64,000 nt of DNA from Litoreibacter janthinus (GTDB taxonomy: Bacteria; Pseudomonadota; Alphaproteobacteria; Rhodobacterales; Rhodobacteraceae), in NCBI RefSeq assembly GCF_900111945.1, contig NZ_FOYO01000001.1:1371751-1435750 (forward strand), given 5' to 3'. Position numbers and translations under genes: made by a program. The notes below the pieces were generated by a model. It searched no databases, was not told the DNA's origin, and was given only the letters and a program-made list of their open reading frames with translations. Within the stretch, counting starts at the first letter, position 1; each line of letters opens with the position of its first letter. This document shows positions 7,889 through 15,649 of the stretch, piece by piece.

Positions 7889-9418
7889 TCAGGCGTCCTC
7901 CCCAGTCATACCGGCCATCATCAGGCCCAGCTCTTTTTCGTCCGTGTTTGCGGGCAGGCGTTCGCCCATCAGCTTGCCGTCAAAGATCACTGCAATGCGG
8001 TCCGATAAGGATAGGATTTCCTCAAGCTCGACCGAGACCAACAGGATCGCTTTGCCCTTGTCGCGCAAGGCGACGATTTGCTGGTGAATAAACTCAATAG
8101 CGCCGATGTCGACGCCACGCGTGGGTTGGCCGATCAGCAGCAAATCGGGGTCGCGTTCGATCTCGCGGGCCAAAACGAGCTTCTGCTGGTTGCCGCCCGA
8201 GAAGCTTTTGGCCTCCAGATCGCAATTGGCAGGGCGCACGTCAAAGCGTTCGATCTTGCCCTCGGCATCCTGCCGGATTGCGGTGTTGTCCATCAAGATG
8301 CCTGATTGGTAAGCGTCGTCATCGTCATACCCGAAGGCGGTGTTTTCCCACGCCTTGAAATCCATGATCAGACCCTCGCGCTGCCGGTCTTCCGGCACAT
8401 GGGCGATGCCACGCTTGCGGCGGGACCGCGCGTCGGAGAACTTACCAGTCAGGTCCAACTCCTGCCCATTCACGCGGATGGTGCCCGTGCCGTTTTCCAT
8501 GCCGCCCAGAACTTCCAAAAGCTCTGACTGGCCGTTTCCGGCCACGCCAGCGATACCAAGGATTTCACCTGCACGCACCTCGAAGGAAATTCCTTTGATC
8601 CGCTCCACGCCCTTGCTGTCGATGACGCGAAGGTTCTCGACTTCCAGTACCTTCTTGCCGGGTTGGGCAGGGGTTTTATCAACCCTTAACAAAACCTTAC
8701 GACCGACCATCAGTTCCGCCAGCTCCTGTGGGGAGGTCTCGGAGGTTTTCACCGTTGCAGTCATCTCTCCGCGCCGCATGACGGATACCGTGTCGGTAGC
8801 GTCCATGATCTCGCGGAGTTTGTGGGTGATCAGGATGATGGTTTTTCCTTCATCCTTCAGGCGGTGAAGAATGCGGAACAACTGGTCAGCTTCGGCGGGG
8901 GTCAACACCCCCGTCGGTTCGTCCAGAATTAGAATATCGGCTTGCCGATACAGCGCCTTGAGGATTTCGACCCGCTGCTGCATGCCCACGCCGATCTCCT
9001 CGATCAACGCATCTGGGTCGACGTTCAATTCATACTCGGCGGCCAGCTCGGTCAGCTCTTTGCGGGCCTTGCGCAAAGACGGCGCCAAAAGAGCGCCATC
9101 CTCGGCGCCCAGAATGACGTTTTCGAGCACAGTGAAATTCTCGACCAGCTTGAAATGCTGGAATACCATCCCGATGCCCGCGGCAATCGCGGCTTGGCTG
9201 TCAGGGATAGCGACCTTTTTGCCAGCGATGAAAATCTCGCCCTTATCGGCTTTGTAGAAGCCGTAAAGGATCGACATGAGCGTGGATTTTCCTGCTCCGT
9301 TCTCGCCGATGATCCCGTGGATCGTTCCGGGCATCACGCGAATGGAGATGTCCTTGTTGGCCTGCACAGGCCCGAAAGCCTTCGAGATGCCCTTTAGCTC
9401 AATCGCCGGTTCGCTCAT
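7889..9418 (-). CDS. BMP-type ABC transporter ATP-binding protein (two ABC domains)
   Basis: A 509-residue ATPase with two tandem ABC cassettes, as in sugar and nucleoside importers of the RbsA/YufO type. The first cassette has Walker A GENGAGKST, a degenerate signature region (GVGMQQRVEILKAL) and Walker B ILILDEPTGVLTP. The second has GVAGNGQSEL in place of Walker A, an intact SGGNQQKLVLAREI signature and LLIGQPTRGVDIG. One cassette is therefore probably degenerate, which is normal for this family. It powers the two downstream permeases. Confidence 0.92.
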   Translation of the reverse strand: MSEPAIELKGISKAFGPVQANKDISIRVMPGTIHGIIGENGAGKSTLMSILYGFYKADKGEIFIAGKKVAIPDSQAAIAAGIGMVFQHFKLVENFTVLENVILGAEDGALLAPSLRKARKELTELAAEYELNVDPDALIEEIGVGMQQRVEILKALYRQADILILDEPTGVLTPAEADQLFRILHRLKDEGKTIILITHKLREIMDATDTVSVMRRGEMTATVKTSETSPQELAELMVGRKVLLRVDKTPAQPGKKVLEVENLRVIDSKGVERIKGISFEVRAGEILGIAGVAGNGQSELLEVLGGMENGTGTIRVNGQELDLTGKFSDARSRRKRGIAHVPEDRQREGLIMDFKAWENTAFGYDDDDAYQSGILMDNTAIRQDAEGKIERFDVRPANCDLEAKSFSGGNQQKLVLAREIERDPDLLLIGQPTRGVDIGAIEFIHQQIVALRDKGKAILLVSVELEEILSLSDRIAVIFDGKLMGERLPANTDEKELGLMMAGMTGEDA

Positions 9419-9442
9419 GCCATGCCCCCAGAAAATAGCAAA

Positions 9443-9467
9443 GGGCCGCCCTCAAATGGGGCGGCCC
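9443..9467 (-). terminator. Intra-operon hairpin after the BMP gene
   Basis: GGGCCGCCC and GGGCGGCCC form a perfect 9-bp stem with a 7-base loop in the 60-base gap between the binding protein and the ATPase. On the minus strand it is followed by TTTGCTATTTTC, a weak T-rich tail. It could be a partial terminator or a 3' stabiliser that favours the binding protein over the downstream transporter parts, as is common in ABC operons. Confidence 0.6.
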
Positions 9468-9478
9468 CTCTGGTCAGT

Positions 9479-10474
9479 TTAGAATGTCAGGGACGGGCAG
9501 GTTTCGTCGGACATATAATCGTGCACTGTGATGTCGCCCGAGATGATCTTGGCCGCGACCGCATCAACGGTTGCTTTCAGATCGTCGGAGACGAGTTCGG
9601 CGTTGTTCTCGTCCATCGAGTAGCCGACACCTTCATTGGCCAAGCCCATGACATTGAAGCCAGTTTCCAGACCGGGGCCGTCTTTCATCGCGTTGTAAAC
9701 AGCGTTGTCGACGCGCTTCATCATGGAGGTCAGAACTTTGCCCGGGTGCAGGTAGTTCTGGTTGCTGTCGACGCCGATGGACAGGATGCCCTCGTCAGCA
9801 GCCGTTTGCAAAACACCCAAACCGGTGCCGCCAGCAGCCGCGTACACAACGTCAGCGCCTTGGCTGATTTGCGCACGGGTCAGCTCGCCGCCTTTAACCG
9901 GATCGTTCCAAGCCGCGCCGGTGGTGCCGGTCATGTTGGAGATCACTTTGGTGTCAGGGTTCGCCGCTTTGGCGCCTTGGGCATAGCCACAGGCAAATTT
10001 GCGGATCAGCGGGATGTCCATGCCGCCGATGAAGCCGACAGTGTTGGTTTTGGAGGTCTGCGCCGCCATATAGCCCACAAGATAGGAGCCTTCATGCTCG
10101 TTGAAGACCACCGAACGCACGTTTGGTGCGTCAACGACCATGTCGATGATGACGAAAGAGGTGTCAGGGTAGTCTCCGGCGACTTCACCCAAAGCGTTGC
10201 CGAACGCAAAGCCAGCCATGACGATCGGGTTGGAACCGGCCTCAGCGAAGCGGCGCAGGGCTTGCTCGCGCTGAGCGTCGGATTGCAGCTCAACCTCGGC
10301 AAACTTGCCGCCGGTTTCTTCGGCCCAACGGGTCGCACCGTTGTAAGCAGCCTCGTTGAAGGATTTGTCGAACTTGCCACCCAGATCGAAGATGATCGCC
10401 GGATCGGCCAGCGCAGCGCCTGCGGACAGCGCGATGGTCGCTGCCGCGCCAAGGAATTTTTGCATGATGGTCAT
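9479..10474 (-). CDS. bmp: BMP family ABC transporter substrate-binding protein
   Basis: A 331-residue periplasmic binding protein of the basic membrane protein (PnrA-like) family. The start at 10474 gives a signal peptide (MTIMQKFLGAAATIALSAGA, then ALA) and follows GGGAG six bases upstream; the longer frame is unlikely. Family features include the DLGGKFDKSFNEAAYNGA start of the mature protein, IVMAGFAFGNAL, FIGGMDIPLIRKF, and AAGGTGLGV. No lipobox Cys is seen, so it is probably a soluble periplasmic protein rather than a lipoprotein. It is the first gene of the importer operon. Purine nucleosides are the likely ligands by family. Confidence 0.92.
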   Translation of the reverse strand: MTIMQKFLGAAATIALSAGAALADPAIIFDLGGKFDKSFNEAAYNGATRWAEETGGKFAEVELQSDAQREQALRRFAEAGSNPIVMAGFAFGNALGEVAGDYPDTSFVIIDMVVDAPNVRSVVFNEHEGSYLVGYMAAQTSKTNTVGFIGGMDIPLIRKFACGYAQGAKAANPDTKVISNMTGTTGAAWNDPVKGGELTRAQISQGADVVYAAAGGTGLGVLQTAADEGILSIGVDSNQNYLHPGKVLTSMMKRVDNAVYNAMKDGPGLETGFNVMGLANEGVGYSMDENNAELVSDDLKATVDAVAAKIISGDITVHDYMSDETCPSLTF

Positions 10475-10500
10475 GATGGTCTCCCAGATGTTTTTGTTTT

Positions 10501-10555
10501 GCCCGAGGCCGTTACCCTCGGGAGCATAAAAGCAGTGATCGGGCGAGGCTCGCCC
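10501..10555 (-). promoter_or_regulatory. Structured leader of the BMP operon (two hairpins)
   Basis: Two inverted repeats lie between the promoter and the start codon. GGGCGAG/CTCGCCC (10541-10555) is nearly a continuous 15-base palindrome, and CCCGAGG/CCTCGGG (10502-10522) has a 7-base loop. The arrangement could be an untranslated leader that senses a ligand, or the first repeat could be an operator. I do not recognise a known riboswitch class. Confidence 0.45.
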
Positions 10556-10569
10556 GCAGATCATCGCAT

Positions 10570-10599
10570 ATTAACGCCCTAGCGTGGGGGAGGGGTCAA
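10570..10599 (-). promoter_or_regulatory. Possible promoter of the BMP operon
   Basis: On the minus strand TTGACC is followed after 18 bases by GTTAAT (or a base or two further by TTAATA/TAATAT), placing transcription start just upstream of the leader hairpins. The spacing is slightly long for sigma-70. Confidence 0.4.
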
Positions 10600-10654
10600 C
10601 CGATTCTTGTCAGGTTTCCGCGCAAATGGCGTGATTTCAGTCGCTTACCCAAGG

Positions 10655-11068
10655 TCATTGGTGATCAAGCAGGCAGCGCATCACCAAAGCATCCAGCCCC
10701 GACCCATCTGGACGCCTGTAATAGCCGCGCCTGCGGCCTGCGTCTTCAAACCCGCAGTTGTGATAGAGCGCGAGTGCAGCCGTGTTATCAGCAGCGACTT
10801 CGAGAAAGGCCACAGTCGCACCTTCGGCGTAGGCGCGACCTTTGAACTGATCAACGAGCCCACGTGCAGCGCCTTGTCGCCGTGCAACGGGATCAACCGC
10901 GAGGGTCAACAATTCCGCCTCGTCCGCGACGACACGGCCCAGCAGAAAGCCGTTCGGCGAGGTCAGAAGAAAAGCACTGTCTTCAAAGCTGGAAAACTCC
11001 GCCGCCGACCAAGGGCGCGGGGTCTCGAAGCATTTGGCATGAAGTTTGGCAAGATCGTCAGCAGTCAT
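10655..11068 (-). CDS. rimI: Ribosomal protein S18-alanine N-acetyltransferase
   Basis: A 137-residue GNAT acetyltransferase. The acetyl-CoA loop appears as LAVDPVARRQGAARGLV, and the C-terminal part has EVAADNTAALALYHNCGF, the RimI pattern. Its start codon overlaps the stop of tsaB by four bases, the usual tsaB-rimI arrangement. RimI acetylates the N-terminus of ribosomal protein S18 in the best-studied cases; that assignment rests on context and similarity. Confidence 0.85.
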   Translation of the reverse strand: MTADDLAKLHAKCFETPRPWSAAEFSSFEDSAFLLTSPNGFLLGRVVADEAELLTLAVDPVARRQGAARGLVDQFKGRAYAEGATVAFLEVAADNTAALALYHNCGFEDAGRRRGYYRRPDGSGLDALVMRCLLDHQ

Positions 11069-11727
11069 AGGATGACAGGGGCCGGGTCGCGGGGCGGGGC
11101 CGCGTCGGCGGGGCGCAGGTAAAGCGGGGCAGGGCGTGCGCCGTCGGTAGCGCGACGGGACGCAATAAATGCAATCGCGCGAACCGTATTACCCGCACTG
11201 CACATAACTGAAACCGCGCCCATCTGCGCCGCCAAGTCGTCGCTGTGATGCCCCACGATGCTATGGGTTCCCCGTGGGGAACGCTGGGCAACTTCGTCCT
11301 TTGGGCACAAGCACGGAGCGCCCAATGCCGCGCCACCCTTGGCAAAACTTTGTGTGTAAACATTGCCCTGTCGTGCGTCGATCAGGGCGAGCGTTTCACC
11401 GGACTGCGCAGGGCCAGATGCCATTGCCTCTAACGCGCTGACACCGATTGCCGGAATGCCAAGGGACAAAGCCAGACCCCGTGCCGCGCTAACGGAAATG
11501 CGGATACCAGTGAAATTGCCCGGTCCGATACCGACGCCAATTCGGTCAAGGTCGACCCACGTTTTGCCTGCCTGTGCCAAAAGCTCATCCAGCAAGGGCA
11601 TAAGCCGCTCGGCCTGCCCTTTCTGCATCTCCTCAACCCGCGATCCGAGCAAGGTGTCGCCCAACAGCAAAGCGGCCGCGCAATGCGCGGCCGATGTGTC
11701 GAATGCCAATGTCAGTTGGTCAGCCAT
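11065..11727 (-). CDS. tsaB: tRNA N6-threonylcarbamoyladenosine biosynthesis protein TsaB
   Basis: A 220-residue ASKHA-fold protein that acts with TsaD and TsaE to make t6A in ANN-decoding tRNAs. The start at 11727 gives the family N-terminus MADQLTLAFDTSAAHCAAAL; the 12-residue upstream extension is unlikely. Further conserved parts are IGVGIGPGNFTGIRIS, AARGLALSLGIPAIGV and LIDARQGNVY. It starts 10 bases after nfu and overlaps rimI, suggesting one transcript. Confidence 0.9.
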   Translation of the reverse strand: MADQLTLAFDTSAAHCAAALLLGDTLLGSRVEEMQKGQAERLMPLLDELLAQAGKTWVDLDRIGVGIGPGNFTGIRISVSAARGLALSLGIPAIGVSALEAMASGPAQSGETLALIDARQGNVYTQSFAKGGAALGAPCLCPKDEVAQRSPRGTHSIVGHHSDDLAAQMGAVSVMCSAGNTVRAIAFIASRRATDGARPAPLYLRPADAAPPRDPAPVIL

Positions 11728-11737
11728 ATTGGCAGCT

Positions 11738-12301
11738 TTAGGCCGCGACGGGGCGAACCTCAACCACTTCGGGGATGTAGTGGCGCAGCAGGTTCTCGAT
11801 GCCCATCTTCAGCGTCAGGGTCGAGGACGGGCAACCGGCACACGCGCCTTGCATGTGCAGATAGACAACACCACGCTCGAACCCGTGGAACGTGATGTCG
11901 CCGCCGTCTTGCGCTACAGCAGGGCGCACACGGGTGTCGAGAAGCTCTTTGATTTGGTTCACAATCGCGCCGTCTTCGCCGGTGTGTTCGGCATGGCCGC
12001 CATTGCCTGCGCCGTCACCTTCAAGGGCGGGTTGGCCGGATTGGAAATGCTCCATCACCGCGCCAAGAATGGCAGGTTTGATGTGATCCCAATCCATTGC
12101 GTCGGCCTTGGTCACGGTCACGAAATCATTGCCAAGGAATACGCCTGTCACGCCATCTACCGCGAAAATACGATTGGCGAGGGGCGATTTTCCAGCAGTG
12201 TCCGCCGATGGGAAATCCGCGGTTCCCATTTCCAGAACGGTCTGTCCGGGAAGGAATTTCAACGTTGCTGGGTTAGGAGTGGATTCTGTCTGAATAAACA
12301 T
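11738..12301 (-). CDS. nfu: NifU family iron-sulfur cluster carrier
   Basis: A 187-residue protein with an N-terminal Nfu_N domain (MFIQTESTPNPATLKFLPG) and a C-terminal NifU-like domain. The latter holds VAQDGGDITFHGFERGVVY and the cluster-binding CAGCPSS. It delivers Fe-S clusters to client proteins. The N-terminal domain ends in a short His/Gly-rich linker near residue 100. It leads the nfu-tsaB-rimI run and has a good promoter with an Irr-like box upstream, pointing to iron control. Confidence 0.92.
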   Translation of the reverse strand: MFIQTESTPNPATLKFLPGQTVLEMGTADFPSADTAGKSPLANRIFAVDGVTGVFLGNDFVTVTKADAMDWDHIKPAILGAVMEHFQSGQPALEGDGAGNGGHAEHTGEDGAIVNQIKELLDTRVRPAVAQDGGDITFHGFERGVVYLHMQGACAGCPSSTLTLKMGIENLLRHYIPEVVEVRPVAA

Positions 12302-12321
12302 GACTGGGCCTCTTTTGTGCA

Positions 12322-12340
12322 GAGTCTAGATATGAGACTC
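12322..12340. promoter_or_regulatory. Inverted repeat GAGTCT-N7-AGACTC over the nfu -10 region
   Basis: Perfect 6-base arms flank the predicted -10 element (12329-12334), 21 bases before the nfu start codon. Both arms contain GANTC, the CcrM methylation site of alphaproteobacteria. It could be an operator or a methylation-sensitive promoter element. Confidence 0.35.
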
Positions 12341-12357
12341 CGCCGCCGCGAAGTCAA
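12329..12357 (-). promoter_or_regulatory. Sigma-70-type promoter of nfu
   Basis: On the minus strand TTGACT (12352-12357) and CATATC (12329-12334) are separated by exactly 17 bases. The predicted start point lies about 20 bases before the nfu ATG. Confidence 0.6.
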
Positions 12358-12360
12358 TAG

Positions 12361-12377
12361 ATTGGAATAATTCTAAA
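12361..12377 (-). promoter_or_regulatory. Possible Irr (iron control element) box upstream of nfu
   Basis: The minus strand reads TTTAGAA-N3-TTCCAAT, matching 12 of 14 positions of the inverted TTTAGAA/TTCTAAA motif reported for the alphaproteobacterial iron regulator Irr. It abuts the -35 element. An Fe-S carrier gene is a plausible Irr target. Confidence 0.4.
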
Positions 12378-12394
12378 GTGGCTCGCCGCTGAGC

Positions 12395-12850
12395 CTAGCT
12401 CACAGCTTCAAGCTGCTCTTTCGTCATCTCACCGGGCACAATTGTCACCGGCATCGGCAAGGTGCCAGAGCGCCGGGTCAGTTCTGTCACAAGAGGGCCA
12501 GGGCCCTTGTTGCCTGTGCCCGCCCCAAGAACCAGCACGCCGACTTCGGGATCCTCTTTCACCTGAGCCAGAATTTCCGGCACAGCTTCGCCTTCTCGGA
12601 TGACCAGTTCGGGATCAACGCCCTGCTTGTCGCGCATCCATTTGGCGAAGACTTCGAAATGCGCAATGATCCGGTCACGTGCCTCTTGGCGCATGATTTC
12701 GCCAACACCGACCCAGTGGTTGAACTCATCCGGAGGGATCACCGCCAGAATTTCGACCCCGCCGCCAGTGCGCGCCGCGCGCATGGCTGCGAAACGCATC
12801 GCATTCAGACATTCGCGGCTGTCATCAAGGACAACAAGAAACTTACGCAT
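12395..12850 (-). CDS. Universal stress protein (UspA family)
   Basis: A 151-residue cytoplasmic Usp domain protein. It starts MRKFLVVLDDSRECLNAMRF at the ATG at 12850, with GGAGGG eight bases upstream. The C-terminal part has VLVLGAGTGNKGPGPLVTEL and PVTIVPG, in place of the usual G-x2-G-x9-G(S/T) nucleotide loop, so ATP binding is uncertain. It stands alone between nfu and the aminotransferase gene, all on the minus strand. Confidence 0.85.
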   Translation of the reverse strand: MRKFLVVLDDSRECLNAMRFAAMRAARTGGGVEILAVIPPDEFNHWVGVGEIMRQEARDRIIAHFEVFAKWMRDKQGVDPELVIREGEAVPEILAQVKEDPEVGVLVLGAGTGNKGPGPLVTELTRRSGTLPMPVTIVPGEMTKEQLEAVS

Positions 12851-12937
12851 GGCCAAAGCCCTCCACGGGGCAGATCATGCTGCAACCGTCGATGTCGCGC
12901 AATAGCAGGTTTGGCCGCGCGGGGTGTCGACGTGAGG

Positions 12938-13798
12938 TCATTCAGACAGCGCCCAGTCCCAGTACATATCGCGGACCCGCTTGGTGACAGGGCCGGATTG
13001 ATAGTGTGTTCCGTCAAACTCTTTGACCGGAGTCACTTTCATCATGTTGCCCGACAAGAACACCTCATCCGCCTCGCGGAAGTCCTGAAAACTCAGCACG
13101 GTTTCATGCACCTTTGTGCCGTCCTTGGCCAAGTTTGCAATGTGACGGGCGCGGGTGATGCCTGCAAGGAAAGTGCCATTGGCGATTGGCGTAAATATCT
13201 CGCCGTCGCGCACCATGAAGACGTTGGCGGTTGCGGTCTCGGCCACGTTGCCCAAAGCGTCCGCGACCAGCGCGTTGCCAAAGCCTTTCGAACGCGCCTC
13301 ACTTAGCATTCGGGCGTTGTTCGGATAGAGGCAACCCGCCTTAGCGTTCACCACACTCGACGCCAAGGTCGGGCGACAGAACTGGGTGGTCGTGAGGGTT
13401 GTCGCCGCGCCAACAGGCGCCATTGGAATTTCCTCAAGACAGATGGCAAAGCCCGTCTGGTCGGGTTTTGGCACGATACCCAGCTCGTCGCCTGCAATAG
13501 CCCAATACATCGGGCGAATATAGACGGCGGCGGTCTTGGGATAGGCGGCAAGTCCCTCATGAACAAGCTCGACCATTTGATCTGCCGTATGGGTTGGCGT
13601 GATCATCAGTGCCGCGGCCGAGCGGTTCACCCGTTCGCAATGGGCGTGCAGATCGGGGGAGACGCCCTCGAAATAGCGCGCGCCGTCGAAAACGGAGGTC
13701 CCAAGCCACATAGCATGGTCCGCGGCGCGCATCACTGGCACGTCGCCCGCATGCCAAGTGCCGTTGAAATAGGTGCGGATGTTGATGCCGGTTGCCAT
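12938..13798 (-). CDS. ilvE: Branched-chain amino acid aminotransferase (PLP class IV)
   Basis: A 286-residue fold-type IV PLP enzyme that interconverts branched-chain amino acids and their keto acids, using glutamate. The PLP lysine lies in NAKAGCLYPNNARML; VAETATANVFMV and the phosphate-binding region TFLAGITRARHI are also visible. The ARYFEG segment near residue 43 fits a branched-chain enzyme. Related class IV enzymes act on D-amino acids or aminodeoxychorismate, so the exact substrate is a family inference. Confidence 0.85.
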   Translation of the reverse strand: MATGINIRTYFNGTWHAGDVPVMRAADHAMWLGTSVFDGARYFEGVSPDLHAHCERVNRSAAALMITPTHTADQMVELVHEGLAAYPKTAAVYIRPMYWAIAGDELGIVPKPDQTGFAICLEEIPMAPVGAATTLTTTQFCRPTLASSVVNAKAGCLYPNNARMLSEARSKGFGNALVADALGNVAETATANVFMVRDGEIFTPIANGTFLAGITRARHIANLAKDGTKVHETVLSFQDFREADEVFLSGNMMKVTPVKEFDGTHYQSGPVTKRVRDMYWDWALSE

Positions 13799-13841
13799 AG
13801 TCGTCCTCCCTCAGATCAGCACCACGCTAGGCCGCGTTAGG

Positions 13842-14333
13842 TCAGGCGTCCAGACCTTTCTCGCCCTCTGCGATCAAGGCCTGCACATCGAGCGGGTCGC
13901 TGAACATGCGCAATGTGCCTTGGGCCTCGCGCGGCCAGTCGGCCTGCGCACGGTCGCGGTAAAGTTCGACCCCGTTGCCGTCAGGGTCTGACAGATAGAC
14001 CGCCTCGCTGACGCCGTGATCCGCAGCGCCTTCCAAAGTGAGGCCCGCATCCAAAACGCGAATGATAGCCTGCCCAAGTGCTGCGCGGTCGGGGTAGACA
14101 AAGGCGCTGTGAAACAGACCCGGATGGCAGCGCGGCGCTGGGCCCGCGCCTTTGGAACGCCAAGTGTTCAGCCCCAGATGGTGGTGATACCCGCCAAAAG
14201 ACATAAATGCGGACTGCGCATCGCGTTGCTGGATCTCAAGGCCGACAACATCGCGGTAGAACGCGATCGACCGCTCCAGATCAGAGACCTGAAGGTGCAC
14301 ATGCCCAAGCGACGGAGTGGATGTGTGAGACAT
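13842..14333 (-). CDS. VOC family protein (glyoxalase/dioxygenase fold)
   Basis: A 163-residue vicinal-oxygen-chelate protein. The first half begins LGHVHLQVSDLERSIAFYRD with GGYHHHLGLNTW; the second half has LSDPDGNGVELYRDR. Metal ligands are probably the His of GHVHL, the first His of the HHH run and the Glu of GVELY, as in CatE-like extradiol dioxygenases. The substrate is unknown. It lies 43 bases upstream of the aminotransferase gene on the same strand. Confidence 0.8.
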   Translation of the reverse strand: MSHTSTPSLGHVHLQVSDLERSIAFYRDVVGLEIQQRDAQSAFMSFGGYHHHLGLNTWRSKGAGPAPRCHPGLFHSAFVYPDRAALGQAIIRVLDAGLTLEGAADHGVSEAVYLSDPDGNGVELYRDRAQADWPREAQGTLRMFSDPLDVQALIAEGEKGLDA

Positions 14334-14420
14334 AGGGATCTCCTTTCATCCACAAAGATAGCCATGCGGGCCTGCAATGATAGGCGCATCCACGCGCGGT
14401 TTCTGTGCGCCAAAAAGCAA

Positions 14421-14451
14421 TGCCCCCGTCCACGGGGAGGGGACGGGGGCA
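14421..14451 (-). terminator. Intrinsic terminator downstream of trpS
   Basis: TGCCCCCGTCC and GGACGGGGGCA form a perfect 11-bp stem with a 9-base loop. On the minus strand it is followed by TTGCTTTTT. It separates trpS from the VOC gene. Confidence 0.8.
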
Positions 14452-14551
14452 TATAGACAAAACCGCGCGTTTCTATCGGGACAGGATATGGGGGCAGCGC
14501 GGCCTATGCAGGCTGTATGGGCCGATTCTGAATCGACTTTGTGACACTGCC

Positions 14552-15571
14552 TTAGGCGACCAGCCCCACAATATCGTAGGTCTTGGCGAGGATTGGCGCG
14601 GTAATCTCGCGTGCGCGCTCCGCCCCGCGGCGCAAGATCTTGTCGATCTCGCTCTGATCCTGCATCAGCCGCGACATCTCGGACGAGATGGGGGACAGTT
14701 TGGAGACGGCCAGATCCGCCAGCATCGGCTTGAACTCCGAAAATTGCTTGCCGCCGACCTCTTCTAGCACCTGCTCAGGCGTCATATCGGCAAAGGCCGC
14801 ATAGATGTTGATAAGGTTGCGGGCCTCGGGCCGCTCCGACAGACCTTCGATTTCGGAGGGCAGGGCGTCAGGATCGGTGCGGGCCTTGCGCAACTTGGAT
14901 GCGATGGCGTCCGCGTCGTCTGTCAGGTTGATCCGGCTCATGTCGGACGGGTCCGACTTGGACATCTTCTTGGAGCCATCGCGCAAGGACATCACGCGGG
15001 TGGCCGCCCCCTCGATTACGGGTTCTGTGATCGGGAAGAAATCCACGCCATAGTCATGGTTGAACTTGGCCGCGATGTCGCGGGTCAGCTCCACATGCTG
15101 CTTCTGGTCTTCTCCAACCGGAACATGGGTTGCGTGATAGATCAAAATATCCGCGGCCATCAGTGCAGGGTAGGCGAACAGCCCGACCGAGGAGTTTTCG
15201 CGGTTTTTGCCTGCCTTGTCCTTGAACTGGGTCATGCGGTTCAACCACCCCATGCGGGCAACGGTGTTGAAAACCCACGCCAGTTGCGCGTGTTCCGGCA
15301 CCTGAGATTGGTTGAACAGGATCGATTTTTCAGGATCCACGCCAGAGGCAATGAAGCCCGCGCACAATTCGCGGGTATTGCGCTTCAGCGTTTCGGGGTC
15401 TTGCCAGACAGTAATCGCGTGAAGATCCACCATGCAGTAGATCGTCTCGAAATTGCCCTCGTCTTGCATATCCGCAAAGCGTTTCAGCGCACCGAGGTAG
15501 TTGCCAAGGGTCAGGCCGCCGGATGGCTGGATGCCTGAGAACACTCGCGGTTGGAAGGCGGTGTCGGCCAT
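14552..15571 (-). CDS. trpS: Tryptophanyl-tRNA synthetase
   Basis: A 339-residue class I aminoacyl-tRNA synthetase charging tRNA-Trp. The nucleotide-binding motif appears as [16 protein letters not shown] (in place of HIGH) and the second motif as [10 protein letters not shown]. The length matches bacterial TrpRS. It is followed by a strong terminator and is transcribed away from the rhomboid gene, 78 bases from its start. Confidence 0.96.
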   Translation of the reverse strand: MADTAFQPRVFSGIQPSGGLTLGNYLGALKRFADMQDEGNFETIYCMVDLHAITVWQDPETLKRNTRELCAGFIASGVDPEKSILFNQSQVPEHAQLAWVFNTVARMGWLNRMTQFKDKAGKNRENSSVGLFAYPALMAADILIYHATHVPVGEDQKQHVELTRDIAAKFNHDYGVDFFPITEPVIEGAATRVMSLRDGSKKMSKSDPSDMSRINLTDDADAIASKLRKARTDPDALPSEIEGLSERPEARNLINIYAAFADMTPEQVLEEVGGKQFSEFKPMLADLAVSKLSPISSEMSRLMQDQSEIDKILRRGAERAREITAPILAKTYDIVGLVA

Positions 15572-15649
15572 GGTCTGTATCTCCGTCTGGATTTATGGGT
15601 CCCTGTCGCTTACCCATGGGCCAACAAGAGGTCAACCAGAGCAGGTCCC

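Noticed and set aside
14523..14535. CGATTC-T-GAATCG palindrome after trpS
   Set aside because: A short symmetrical sequence with two GANTC sites, but it sits between the stop and the real terminator and shows no link to a promoter.
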